Below are positions 50,813-59,611 of a DNA stretch of 64,000 bases, piece after piece. Numbering within the stretch: position 1 is the first letter of the stretch; each line of letters begins with the position of its first letter. Source of the DNA: Flavobacteriaceae bacterium UBA6268 (GTDB lineage: Bacteria; Bacteroidota; Bacteroidia; Flavobacteriales; Flavobacteriaceae); NCBI GenBank assembly GCA_002440705.1, contig DJVA01000005.1, forward strand, positions 9,754-73,753, given 5' to 3'. The notes beneath the pieces are model-generated. The model was not told where the DNA came from, made no database searches, and was given only the letters and a program-made list of their open reading frames with translations. Made by a program: the position numbers and the translations under genes.

Positions 50813-52663
50813 ATGTTCAAAACGCTATTTACCAACCTTCGCGGAAATCTTCTTGGCGGTATCACTGCCGGTATCGTAGCACTTCCTTTGGCTTTGGCCT
50901 TTGGGGTACAATCGGGTCTTGGACCCAGTGCGGGGCTTTATGGCGCTATTTTTATCGGCTTTTTTGCTTCCCTTTTTGGGGGCACCAACACCCAGATTTC
51001 CGGACCTACGGCCCCCATGACTGCTGTTTCTATGGTCATCATAGCCAGCATTATTGCGGTTCATGAAGGCAACGTTCAAAAAGCCTTGCCCTACATCCTT
51101 ACCGTTTTTTTACTGGCAGGGCTCCTGCAAATTGGGATAGGGCTTACAGGGATAGGACGCTACATTCGCTACATTCCCTATCCTGTGGTTTCAGGGTTCA
51201 TGACTGCCATTGGGGTAATCATCCTCATTACCCAAATCTTGCCCTTGGTAGGGTATTATACCAAAGAAGATCGGGAATTCATCAACGAATTTAAACCAGA
51301 GGCCGAGGAGATACTTCTCGATAAAATCCTGAAGGATGAAGCTGGGGAAGGCATTTTGGTATTGGACGATTTTAGGGAAACTGTGCGAAGGGCCGAGCAA
51401 ATTACGGAAGATGAAATTGTGGTTGAAGCTGTTACGCTGGCGAAGAGTGAAAGTTCTGGGGTGTTAGGAACCATCAAAACCCTGCCACGTGCGTTGCAGC
51501 GCATCAACTGGCTAGAATTGTTATTGGCCCTTATCACCATTGCCATTATCTACGGATTCAAATTCATCACCAAGAAAATTCCAAGCACCTTGGTGGCACT
51601 CTTTGTGGTTTCGCTTGGGGCCTACTATTTGAAACTGGACTACCGCCCCATCGAGGAAATTCCTGCAGGAATCCCTTTGCCCAATTGGGAGCTGTTTTCA
51701 CAATTTAGCATCGGCCACCTTACTCCATATATCTTTACGGCCCTTACCCTTGCTTTTTTAGGGGCTATTGATTCGCTGTTAACTTCGGTCGTGGCCGACA
51801 ACATGACCAAGACCAAACACAACCCCAATAAGGAATTGGTGGGACAAGGTATTGGTAATAGTGTGGCCGCTATCTTTGGAGGCATCCCTGGGGCTGGGGC
51901 CACCATTCGTACCGTGGTCAATATCAATGCGGGGGGTACCACCAAATTATCAGGCATGGTGGCAGCGGTCTTGTTGTTGGTAATCTTGTTGGCGGCAGGC
52001 CCTATTGCTTCACAAATCCCTGCTGCGGTTTTAGCAGGCATTTTGGTTACTGTGGGCATCGGGGTAATGGATTACAAAGGATTGCGTGCCATCCCCAAAA
52101 TGGCCCGAACGGAAGTAGTGGTGATGTTGGTAGTATTGCTGCTTTCGGTGTTTTGGAATTTGGTATATGCTGTAGGGATTGGTTTTTTACTGGCGTCCCT
52201 TATTTTTATGAAGAAGATTGGGGACGTTACCGCTTCCAAATCGAAAGTGGTAGCTTTAGAGGGTGCTGATGAAATGGACTTGCCATGGAAAGATGAAGTC
52301 GCATTTCCCGATAGCCTGAAAAAGAAGGTGTTCATCAAACGGTTGAAAGGCCCCTTATTTTTTGGTTCGACCTCCGACTTTCAGGAGCTCTCCAAGGAAA
52401 TCCCCCCCGAGGCCAACTATGTCATTATTCGGATGGGAGAAGTGCCCTACATCGACCAATCGGGATTGTACGCCCTCGAAGAAGTTTTGCTCGACTTGAA
52501 CCAACGGAACATCCATGTGGTATTTGAGGGCTTGCAAGAAGGCCCCAAAGCTAAAATGCAAAGCATCGACATCATCCCCGATTTGGTCCCTAGGGAGTGT
52601 TTAATGGACGATTTCAAGGAAACCATGGTGTACATTCGGGAACACGTACAATTGGATAAGTAA
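50813..52663 (+). CDS. SulP family inorganic anion transporter with STAS domain
   Basis: 616 residues. Twelve to fourteen membrane segments; the N-terminal signature GGITAGIVALPLALAFGVQS (near 13-32) and ISGPTAPMTAVSM near 61 are SulP marks. A large cytoplasmic loop is present near 145-220. The C-terminal STAS domain (about 505-610) has VPYIDQSGLYALEEVLLDL, where the DQSG serine is the anti-sigma-antagonist-like position. SulP proteins move sulfate, bicarbonate or other anions; the substrate is not evident here. No carbonic anhydrase gene adjoins. It is convergent with cvpA. Confidence 0.9.
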   Translation: MFKTLFTNLRGNLLGGITAGIVALPLALAFGVQSGLGPSAGLYGAIFIGFFASLFGGTNTQISGPTAPMTAVSMVIIASIIAVHEGNVQKALPYILTVFLLAGLLQIGIGLTGIGRYIRYIPYPVVSGFMTAIGVIILITQILPLVGYYTKEDREFINEFKPEAEEILLDKILKDEAGEGILVLDDFRETVRRAEQITEDEIVVEAVTLAKSESSGVLGTIKTLPRALQRINWLELLLALITIAIIYGFKFITKKIPSTLVALFVVSLGAYYLKLDYRPIEEIPAGIPLPNWELFSQFSIGHLTPYIFTALTLAFLGAIDSLLTSVVADNMTKTKHNPNKELVGQGIGNSVAAIFGGIPGAGATIRTVVNINAGGTTKLSGMVAAVLLLVILLAAGPIASQIPAAVLAGILVTVGIGVMDYKGLRAIPKMARTEVVVMLVVLLLSVFWNLVYAVGIGFLLASLIFMKKIGDVTASKSKVVALEGADEMDLPWKDEVAFPDSLKKKVFIKRLKGPLFFGSTSDFQELSKEIPPEANYVIIRMGEVPYIDQSGLYALEEVLLDLNQRNIHVVFEGLQEGPKAKMQSIDIIPDLVPRECLMDDFKETMVYIREHVQLDK

Positions 52664-52671
52664 TGCCAAAC

Positions 52672-53217
52672 CTACTCGTGCTCAGGATCGAGGGAGGTGG
52701 GTAATTCTGTTGGGAGTGTATCCTTTAAGTTATTGAATTCTTGAATGAGGGTTGGGAGTACGGCGGGTGCTAGCGACGCCACTACGGGATAGATTTTGGA
52801 TCCTTCCTTTTTTTTCTCGGAGATAATGTAGCCCGTTAGGTTGGCGCTTCCAAAAAATAAAAAGATCACACTTAGGATTAGGGCATATTGTGCCGTGGAA
52901 AAAACGCCCCCCAATAACTTATTGAGCAAGCCCAATGCCGTGAGGTCGGCCACTTTGGTCATGAGTTTGCCAAGGAGGTTGGCCAAGAACACTACCCCAA
53001 AGAAGGTAATGGCAAACGAAGCCCATTTGGTCATTTGTGGATCCCAATCGAACCAATCCGAAAGGTAGCCCCCAACAAACCCCGAAAAATAAATAGCAGC
53101 ATAAATCCCCACAATCAGTCCAATTAACGAGGTCAAAGTAACCAAGAGGCCTTTTTTAAAGCCCAAGTAAAAAGCGAACGCCAAGAGAATGGCCAAAACG
53201 ATGTCAACAGCATTCAT
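52672..53217 (-). CDS. cvpA: CvpA family membrane protein
   Basis: 181 residues. Four membrane helices: DIVLAILLAFAFYLGFKKGL at the start, VTLTSLIGLIVGIYAAIYFS, ASFAITFFGVVFLANLLG, and YALILSVIFLFFGSANLTGY. A short cytoplasmic C-terminus rich in Leu/Asp/Glu closes the protein. CvpA is linked to colicin V secretion and envelope homeostasis in enterobacteria; its biochemical role is unresolved. Only eight bases separate its stop from the SulP stop (convergent). Confidence 0.9.
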   Translation of the reverse strand: MNAVDIVLAILLAFAFYLGFKKGLLVTLTSLIGLIVGIYAAIYFSGFVGGYLSDWFDWDPQMTKWASFAITFFGVVFLANLLGKLMTKVADLTALGLLNKLLGGVFSTAQYALILSVIFLFFGSANLTGYIISEKKKEGSKIYPVVASLAPAVLPTLIQEFNNLKDTLPTELPTSLDPEHE

Positions 53218-53260
53218 GGAAAGTAAAGATAGTATTTTTATTATTTTGGAACGATTGCCT

Positions 53261-53268
53261 TATTTTTG
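53261..53268 (+). promoter_or_regulatory. -7 box upstream of the 53275 gene, near-leaderless
   Basis: TATTTTTG fits TAnnTTTG and ends seven bases before ATG 53275, so the transcript should carry little or no 5' leader. The -33 element is not clear. Confidence 0.5.
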
Positions 53269-53274
53269 TCCCCT

Positions 53275-53631
53275 ATGTCGCGTGACGAATTATTAAAACA
53301 CCGATGGAATACTATCGTAACCCTGCTGAGCAATCGGTTTGCCGACGGCGAAACCCTCGATTTGGACGGGATCATTTACATAATTGGACTCCAGGAATTG
53401 GGGCAATTGCATCGAAAATTCAAAAAGGACGAGAAAATCAACTTGATGCATATTGCCATTTGCCGATTGTTGGAGCCATTTGGGTACTATGAGTTCGAGT
53501 ATTTCGACGACGATGGCTGGCCACATTACAAAAACCTGGAACAATTACCTCCCCTAAAGGCAGGAGAGCAAACCGTATTGATGAAGGAAGCCATTGTTTT
53601 GTATTTTTTAGAGAAGCAGGTCATTGACTAA
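53275..53631 (+). CDS. Conserved flavobacterial protein of unknown function
   Basis: 118 residues from ATG 53275; a TTG nine bases upstream lies in the -7 box. Mixed alpha/beta protein without a signal or membrane segment. Visible features are DELLKHRWNTIVTLLSNRFA, LHRKFKKDEKINLMHIAICR and a terminal LMKEAIVLYFLEKQ. No domain recognised. It stands directly before pheS, with its own -7 box, and is divergent from cvpA. Confidence 0.75.
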   Translation: MSRDELLKHRWNTIVTLLSNRFADGETLDLDGIIYIIGLQELGQLHRKFKKDEKINLMHIAICRLLEPFGYYEFEYFDDDGWPHYKNLEQLPPLKAGEQTVLMKEAIVLYFLEKQVID

Positions 53632-53655
53632 TTCGGGGGAAAATGCCTATTTTTG
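53624..53655 (+). promoter_or_regulatory. Promoter of pheS
   Basis: TTG (53624-53626), 21 bp, then TATTTTTG (53648-53655). It overlaps the end of the upstream gene and lies 22 bp before the pheS ATG. Confidence 0.65.
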
Positions 53656-53676
53656 CCCTTTCAACCCGTGGGAGCC

Positions 53677-54696
53677 ATGTTAGAAAAAATTAAAGCACAC
53701 ATTGCCGAAGTTGAAGCCTTTACCGCCAAGACCAAGGATGATATCGAGGCCTTTCGCATCAAATACCTTGGAAGCAAAGGTTTATTGAAGGAGTTTTTTG
53801 CCGAATTCAGGAATGTGGCCAACGACCAGAAGAAAGAGTTTGGACAGCAAGTAAATGCCTTGAAGGAAGCTGCCGAAGCAAAGGTGAGCGCCTTGAAGGA
53901 ATCCTTGGAGCGCACTGAGGTTTCCAAAGGGGTGTACGGAGACCTTTCCCGTCCTGGGGAACCCATTACCATAGGCTCCAGGCATCCCATATCGATGGTC
54001 AAAAACAAGATCATCGAAATATTTTCGCGCATTGGCTTCAATGTATCCGAAGGCCCCGAAATGGAGGACGATTGGCACAACTTCACCGCATTGAACCTTC
54101 CCGAATACCATCCGGCCAGGGACATGCAGGACACCTTTTTCATCCAAACAAATCCAGACATCCTGCTCCGCACCCATACGTCCTCGGTACAGGTGCGCTA
54201 CATGGAAACCCATAAACCGCCCATTCGGACCATCTCTCCCGGACGGGTGTACCGAAACGAAGCCATTTCGGCCCGTTCGCATTGCTTTTTCCACCAAGTG
54301 GAAGGGTTGTATGTAGACAAAGGAGTAAGCTTTGCTGATTTGAAACAGACTTTGCAATACTTTACGACGGAACTATTTGGGAAGTCCAAAATTAGGTTGC
54401 GGCCATCCTACTTTCCATTTACCGAACCCAGTGCCGAAGTGGATGTGTATTGGGGTTTGGAAACCGAAACCGATTACAAGATGACCAAAGGAACCGGCTG
54501 GTTGGAAATTATGGGCTGTGGCATGGTAGATCCCAATGTACTTCAAAATTGCGGGATCGACCCACAGGAATACTCCGGGTTCGCTTTTGGGATGGGAATT
54601 GATCGTATTGCACTGTTGTTGCATCAAATTCCCGATATCCGCATGTTGAGCGAGAACGATGTACGGTTCTTGGAACAATTCAAAAGCAGTTTTTAG
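53677..54696 (+). CDS. pheS: Phenylalanyl-tRNA synthetase alpha subunit
   Basis: 339 residues from ATG 53677; the upstream TTG start lies in the promoter. N-terminal coiled coil binding tRNA (about 1-85), then the class II catalytic core: motif 2 region with HTSSVQVRYMETHKPPIRTI, the phenylalanine site SHCFFHQVEGLYVDKGVSF and motif 3 GFAFGMGIDRIALLLHQIP. It charges tRNA-Phe as an alpha2-beta2 enzyme; pheT is not in this window. It is followed by the GbsR gene, separated by a palindromic operator. Confidence 0.97.
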   Translation: MLEKIKAHIAEVEAFTAKTKDDIEAFRIKYLGSKGLLKEFFAEFRNVANDQKKEFGQQVNALKEAAEAKVSALKESLERTEVSKGVYGDLSRPGEPITIGSRHPISMVKNKIIEIFSRIGFNVSEGPEMEDDWHNFTALNLPEYHPARDMQDTFFIQTNPDILLRTHTSSVQVRYMETHKPPIRTISPGRVYRNEAISARSHCFFHQVEGLYVDKGVSFADLKQTLQYFTTELFGKSKIRLRPSYFPFTEPSAEVDVYWGLETETDYKMTKGTGWLEIMGCGMVDPNVLQNCGIDPQEYSGFAFGMGIDRIALLLHQIPDIRMLSENDVRFLEQFKSSF

Positions 54697-54768
54697 CCTT
54701 TTCTTTTTTACTTTACAGACCGACCATTTAAGGAACTCTTCTGATTTAACAAATTTTTGTTTTTTAAG

Positions 54769-54800
54769 GTTCGGAAAGTTCCGAACTAATCATATATTTG
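54769..54800 (+). promoter_or_regulatory. Operator-promoter of the RND efflux operon
   Basis: GTTCGGAAAGTTCCGAAC (54769-54786) is a perfect palindrome: two 8-base arms and a 2-base spacer. It is followed by the -7 box TATATTTG (54793-54800). The palindrome covers the -33 region, so a bound dimer should block RNA polymerase. It lies 31 bp before the GbsR/MarR gene, so autoregulation is likely. Confidence 0.8.
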
Positions 54801-54817
54801 TGTTTCAAATTGAAATC

Positions 54818-55336
54818 ATGAGCCCAGAATTATTGAAGGAAAAGCATTTATTGGTGGAACGTTTGGGAGTGCTTTTTGAAAAAAAGGAAGCCTTGGCCCC
54901 TATGGCTGCACGGATTTTTGCTTTTGTGGTATTAACGGGAAGGCAAGGGGTGACCTTCGAGGATTTATTGCAAGGACTTTGTGCAAGCAAAAGTACCATT
55001 TCGACCCACTTGAATCATTTGCACGATTTAAAAAAGCTTGAGTATTTCACCAAGCCGGGTGACCGAAAAAAATACTATGTGGTGAACCAAGACTCCATCC
55101 GGCAGCACATTGATGAAATGATAGCCACTTGGGACGAACAGCGGGAACTGCATCTTGAAATGAAGGCTTTCAAAAACAAGGTGAATTTACTCTCAACCGA
55201 TTTGGAACCGCCATTTGAAATGGATTTTCACGACAATTACATCGATTTTTTGGAACAGGCCATTAAATCGCTCAATAAACTAAAAGATGCCATCAACCTA
55301 AAACTAACGCAATCATCACACAACTATGGACACTAA
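54818..55336 (+). CDS. GbsR/MarR family transcriptional regulator
   Basis: 172 residues from ATG 54818. Winged helix-turn-helix (about 20-90: MAARIFAFVVLTGRQGVTFE, then LLQGLCASKSTISTHLNHLH and a wing with YFTKPGDRKKYYVV), followed by a long helix for dimerisation. GbsR-type proteins are MarR relatives, usually repressors. It heads the RND efflux operon and overlaps the adaptor gene by 11 bases, so the products are co-regulated. Its likely binding site is the palindrome just upstream. The inducer is unknown. Confidence 0.9.
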   Translation: MSPELLKEKHLLVERLGVLFEKKEALAPMAARIFAFVVLTGRQGVTFEDLLQGLCASKSTISTHLNHLHDLKKLEYFTKPGDRKKYYVVNQDSIRQHIDEMIATWDEQRELHLEMKAFKNKVNLLSTDLEPPFEMDFHDNYIDFLEQAIKSLNKLKDAINLKLTQSSHNYGH

Positions 55337-56456
55337 AAAACCAAAACGAATACTGCACGCTATTGGGCTATCCCTGCTTTTAGTGGGTTGCGGGGACCCA
55401 GGGGCGCAAAAAGGACCCCAACAAGGGCAAGCATTGCCTTTTCCGGTAGTTTCAGTTCCCAAAAAGAACGTAATTACCTATACGAACTATCCTACCACCA
55501 TCGAAGGGAAAGTAAATAGCGAGATACGTCCAAAGGTTTCAGGCTACATCCAAAAGGTGTTGGTGGATGAGGGCCAAAAGGTCACAAAAGGACAATTGTT
55601 GTTTCAATTGGAAACCCAATCGTTGTCTCAAGATGCTGAAGCTGCAAAAGCAGCGGTTACAGCGGCGGAAGTAGAGGTGGCCAAATTGGTGCCTTTGGTT
55701 GAAAAAGGAATCATCAGCAATGTGCAATTGGAGACTCAAAAGGCCAAACTGGCTCAGGCCAAAAGCATGTACAGCAGTGTATTGGCCAATATCGGGTATG
55801 CCCAGGTAAAAAGCCCCGTGAACGGGTATGTGGGAGCGATCCCTTACCGGGAGGGCTCGTTGGTAAGCGGAAGTATCGTGGAGCCACTGACCACCGTTTC
55901 TGAAACCAGTGAGGTTTTTGCCTATTTTTCGATGAACGAAAGCGATTATCTGGATTTCCTTCAAAGTGTGGAAGGGACGACCTTGGAGGCCAAGATTGCC
56001 CATTTTCCGAAGGTGAAACTTCAATTGGCCAATGGTAAGGAGTACGAAGAGGAAGGCACCATAGAAACGGTGACCGGCCAGATCAATACCCGAACGGGAA
56101 CGGTGAGTTTTCGCGCGGTATTTGCTAACCCCAATCATTTGCTCACCAATGGCAACTCGGGGATCATTATCATTCCTAAGGTGTACGAACAGGAACTTGT
56201 AGTGCCCCAAGAAGCTACTTTTGAGCAGCAAGGCCAGGTTTTTGTCTATACCTTGAATGCGGAAAACCAGGTAGTGGCCTCACCTATTAGCGTAAAGGAC
56301 CAGAACAAGTACCTCTACATCATTGACGGAGGCCTTTCGGAAGGTGAAAAAATAGTTGCCAAGGGGGTTGGGAAATTGCGCAATAAAACGCCCATTCAAC
56401 CTATGGAAATGGCTTTTGATAGTATTGTAAAACCGGTAAAGACCCTATTTCAATAA
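55326..56456 (+). CDS. RND efflux periplasmic adaptor (membrane fusion protein), lipoprotein
   Basis: 376 residues. Lipoprotein signal with lipobox LLVGC (Cys19). The membrane-fusion plan is seen: lipoyl half-motif VNSEIRPKVSGYIQKVLVDE near 60, hairpin helices (QDAEAAKAAVTAAEVEVAKL), the returning lipoyl half (YAQVKSPVNGYVGAIPYREG), then a beta-barrel domain (VKLQLANGKEYEEEGTIETV) and membrane-proximal domain. It bridges the inner-membrane pump to the TolC-type channel. It starts inside the regulator gene and is 16 bp from the pump gene. Confidence 0.94.
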   Translation: MDTKKPKRILHAIGLSLLLVGCGDPGAQKGPQQGQALPFPVVSVPKKNVITYTNYPTTIEGKVNSEIRPKVSGYIQKVLVDEGQKVTKGQLLFQLETQSLSQDAEAAKAAVTAAEVEVAKLVPLVEKGIISNVQLETQKAKLAQAKSMYSSVLANIGYAQVKSPVNGYVGAIPYREGSLVSGSIVEPLTTVSETSEVFAYFSMNESDYLDFLQSVEGTTLEAKIAHFPKVKLQLANGKEYEEEGTIETVTGQINTRTGTVSFRAVFANPNHLLTNGNSGIIIIPKVYEQELVVPQEATFEQQGQVFVYTLNAENQVVASPISVKDQNKYLYIIDGGLSEGEKIVAKGVGKLRNKTPIQPMEMAFDSIVKPVKTLFQ

Positions 56457-56472
56457 CCCATAATCCACCAAC

Positions 56473-59400
56473 ATGTTAAAGACATTCATTGAAAGACCGG
56501 TCCTTTCTACCGTCATTGCCATCATCCTTGTGATTTTGGGGATTTTGGGGTTTTCCACATTGCCGGTGGAACAGTACCCGGATATTGCCCCACCCACCAT
56601 TCAAGTGAATGCGGTTTATCCCGGGGCCAGTGCAGAGACCATTTTGGAGAGTGTGATTATTCCTATCGAAGAGCAGATCAATGGAGTGGAAGGAATGACC
56701 TACATTACTTCTTCGGCTACCAACAGTGGTTCGGCCAACATAACGGTATTCTTTAGTCAGGGAGTAGATCCAGATATTGCAGCGGTAAATGTTCAAAACC
56801 GAGTAGCAAGGGCCACGCCGTTGTTGCCCCAAGAAGTAATCCAAACTGGGGTACAGACCCAAAAGCAGCAAACCAGTGCGTTGATGTTTTTATCGGTTTA
56901 TTCTGAGAATCCTGTTTATGATGCCACGTTTCTTCAAAATCACCTGAAGATCAATGTCATTCCATCCATCCAGCGAGTAAAAGGGGTAGGGTTTGTAAAT
57001 GTGTTTGCACAGCAGGAGTACGCCATGCGTATTTGGTTAAAGCCTGAAAAGCTAGCCGCCTACAACCTGCTGCCCAGCGATGTCCAAGCTGCGCTTCGGG
57101 AGCAAAGTTTAGAGGCTTCTGCAGGGAGCCTTGGCGAGAACAATGGCGAATCCTTTACCTATTCCATCAAGTACAGTGGGCGCTTTAAAAATGAAGCGCA
57201 GTATGAGGACATCATCATTAAAGCACTGGACAATGGAGAATACCTTCGTTTGAAGGAAGTGGCCGATGTACAACTCGACGCTCAGTCCTATGGCGTCAAT
57301 GGGATGACCAATGGCTATCCCGGGGTGAACATGGGGATTTTCCAGACCGCAGGATCCAATGCACAGCAAATCATCAACAACATTAAATCGGAATTGGAGC
57401 GTTTGGAAAAGGATTTTCCAGATGGGGTTAAGGCGACCATCAATTACGACACAAATGCGTTTCTAACGGCTTCGTTCAATAAAGTGAAATCCACCCTCAT
57501 CGAAGCCTTTCTGTTGGTATTTTTGGTGGTATTCATTTTTTTGCAGGATTTCCGTTCCACATTAATTCCTGCTATTGCGGTCCCGGTCTCCATCGTAGGG
57601 ACGTTCTTCTTTTTAGGGCTGTTTGGGTATTCCATCAACCTATTAACGCTATTTGCCTTGGTCTTGGCCATTGGGATAGTAGTGGACGATGCCATAGTGG
57701 TGGTGGAAGCCGTACACGCCAAAATTGATCAAGGGGAAAAAAATGCCAAAAAGGCCACCTTGGAGGCCATGCATGAAATTGCAGGGGCCATCATTTCTAT
57801 TACGTTGGTCATGGCGGCCGTTTTTGTTCCGGTTACTTTTGTTCAAGGACCCACTGGGGTGTTTTACCAGCAATTTGGCGTAACACTCATCGTGGCCATC
57901 TTGATTTCGGCGGTAAATGCCCTTACCTTAAGCCCCGCATTGTGTGCCCTGTTCCTGAAATCGCACAACAAGCATGACGAGGAGGGAAAAAGCGTTCTTC
58001 AGAAGTTTTATTCCCGCTTTAACCGAGGGTTTAAGGCTACTACGGAACGTTATGTAGCTTCTTTGGCCTTCCTATACCGACACAAATGGTTAACCGTTTT
58101 GATCTTGTTAGTTGCAGGAGTGGGCATTTGGTGGGCTGCGACCACGACCCCCAGCGGATTTGTACCAAATGAGGATCGGGGAATCATTTTTGTAAATGTA
58201 GAACTGCCCCCAGGGGCGTCCATCGATAGGACCAATGCTGTGAACGCGCAATTGTATCAAAAGGTGAAAGATTTGCCTGGGGTAGCTGGGTTTACCTTCA
58301 TCAACGGGCGAAGCTTGATCAGTGGGGCTGGAAGCAATTACGGGATTGGCTTTGTGAAGTTGAAGGACTGGTCGGAACGCACCGACGAGGGCGAAACCGC
58401 ATCGGCCCTTGCGCAGAAGTTGTTTGGGGTGGCGGCTACCATTCCTGAAGCCAACATCATCTTTTTTACTCCTCCCAGTATCCCTGGGTTTGGTTTATCG
58501 GGCGGATTTGAAGTGAACCTCTTGGACCGTTCGGGAGGGGATTTCGAAACCTTGGACCAGACTACGCAGCAGTTTATTGGCAGCTTGATGCAGCATCCTG
58601 AAATTCAATATGGACAGTCTGCATTCAATACCCGGTATCCCCAGTACGAGATGGAGGTGAATGTTCCTTTGGCAAAGAAGTACGGAGTACCCATTAGCAG
58701 TCTGTTTAGAACGATGCAAGGGTATGTTGGCGGTATTTATGCGGCCGATTTTGCCCGTTTCGGGAAGCAGTACCGGGTATACATCCAGGCCTTGCCCAAG
58801 GATCGGGCCGATACCCAATCGCTGAACGAGCTATTTGTACGTACTGAAAGTGGGGAGATGACCCCTATTACCCAATTTGTGAAACTGCAGCGGGTGTTTG
58901 GCCCCCAGTCGGTAACCCGATTCAATTTGTATAATTCTACCCGAATTAATGGGGCGGCAAGCCCCGGTTACAGTACGGGAGATGCCTTGGCTGTAGTCCA
59001 GAAGGAAGTGAAGAACCTTCCCAGTAATTTTGATGTGGCCTATTCGGGTCTATCGCGGGAGGAAGTAAATGCTGGCAACCAGACCGTGCTCATCTTTTTG
59101 CTGTGTATCGTGTTTGTGTATTTCTTCCTGGCAGCACAATACGAGAGCTATCTCCTGCCCTTGTCGGTATTGTTTTCGTTGCCACTTGGGGTATTTGGTG
59201 CCTTCTTTTCGACAAAAATGATGGGCTTGGAAAACAATATTTATTTCCAGATTGCTTTAATCATGCTTGTGGGGCTGTTGGCCAAAAACGCCATTTTGAT
59301 TGTAGAGTTTGCCGTTCAGCGAAGGCGTAGGGGTGCAACCCTACTGCAATCGGCTTTGGATGGTGCCAAGGCTCGTTTGCGTCCCATCCTAATGACCTCT

Positions 59401-59610
59401 TTTGCCTTTATCCTGGGGCTAACGCCCTTGGTGTTGGCACGGGGGGTAGGTGCTGAAGGGAACAATTCCATTGGTACGGGAGCAGTTGGGGGCATGTTGA
59501 TAGGAACCCTTTTGGGAATTTTTATTGTTCCCAATTTGTACATCCTCTTTCAATGGATGCATGAAAAGGTATCCGGAAAACCCATTGTTGAAACTAAAGA
59601 AGAAGATTAA
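56473..59610 (+). CDS. RND multidrug efflux permease (HAE-1/AcrB type)
   Basis: 1045 residues, full length. Twelve membrane helices with two large periplasmic loops. N-terminal MLKTFIERPVLSTVIAIILV; the proton-relay Asp pair in IGIVVDDAIVVVEAVHAKID near 405; the HAE-1 signature QVNAVYPGASAETILE near 40 as in AcrB; and a late GLLAKNAILIVEFAVQRRR near 937. Proton-driven export of drugs, detergents or bile-salt-like compounds from the periplasm or inner membrane. The HAE-1 signature favours hydrophobic drugs over metals. It is transcribed with regulator, adaptor and channel genes. Confidence 0.96.
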   Translation: MLKTFIERPVLSTVIAIILVILGILGFSTLPVEQYPDIAPPTIQVNAVYPGASAETILESVIIPIEEQINGVEGMTYITSSATNSGSANITVFFSQGVDPDIAAVNVQNRVARATPLLPQEVIQTGVQTQKQQTSALMFLSVYSENPVYDATFLQNHLKINVIPSIQRVKGVGFVNVFAQQEYAMRIWLKPEKLAAYNLLPSDVQAALREQSLEASAGSLGENNGESFTYSIKYSGRFKNEAQYEDIIIKALDNGEYLRLKEVADVQLDAQSYGVNGMTNGYPGVNMGIFQTAGSNAQQIINNIKSELERLEKDFPDGVKATINYDTNAFLTASFNKVKSTLIEAFLLVFLVVFIFLQDFRSTLIPAIAVPVSIVGTFFFLGLFGYSINLLTLFALVLAIGIVVDDAIVVVEAVHAKIDQGEKNAKKATLEAMHEIAGAIISITLVMAAVFVPVTFVQGPTGVFYQQFGVTLIVAILISAVNALTLSPALCALFLKSHNKHDEEGKSVLQKFYSRFNRGFKATTERYVASLAFLYRHKWLTVLILLVAGVGIWWAATTTPSGFVPNEDRGIIFVNVELPPGASIDRTNAVNAQLYQKVKDLPGVAGFTFINGRSLISGAGSNYGIGFVKLKDWSERTDEGETASALAQKLFGVAATIPEANIIFFTPPSIPGFGLSGGFEVNLLDRSGGDFETLDQTTQQFIGSLMQHPEIQYGQSAFNTRYPQYEMEVNVPLAKKYGVPISSLFRTMQGYVGGIYAADFARFGKQYRVYIQALPKDRADTQSLNELFVRTESGEMTPITQFVKLQRVFGPQSVTRFNLYNSTRINGAASPGYSTGDALAVVQKEVKNLPSNFDVAYSGLSREEVNAGNQTVLIFLLCIVFVYFFLAAQYESYLLPLSVLFSLPLGVFGAFFSTKMMGLENNIYFQIALIMLVGLLAKNAILIVEFAVQRRRRGATLLQSALDGAKARLRPILMTSFAFILGLTPLVLARGVGAEGNNSIGTGAVGGMLIGTLLGIFIVPNLYILFQWMHEKVSGKPIVETKEED

Positions 59611-59611
59611 G

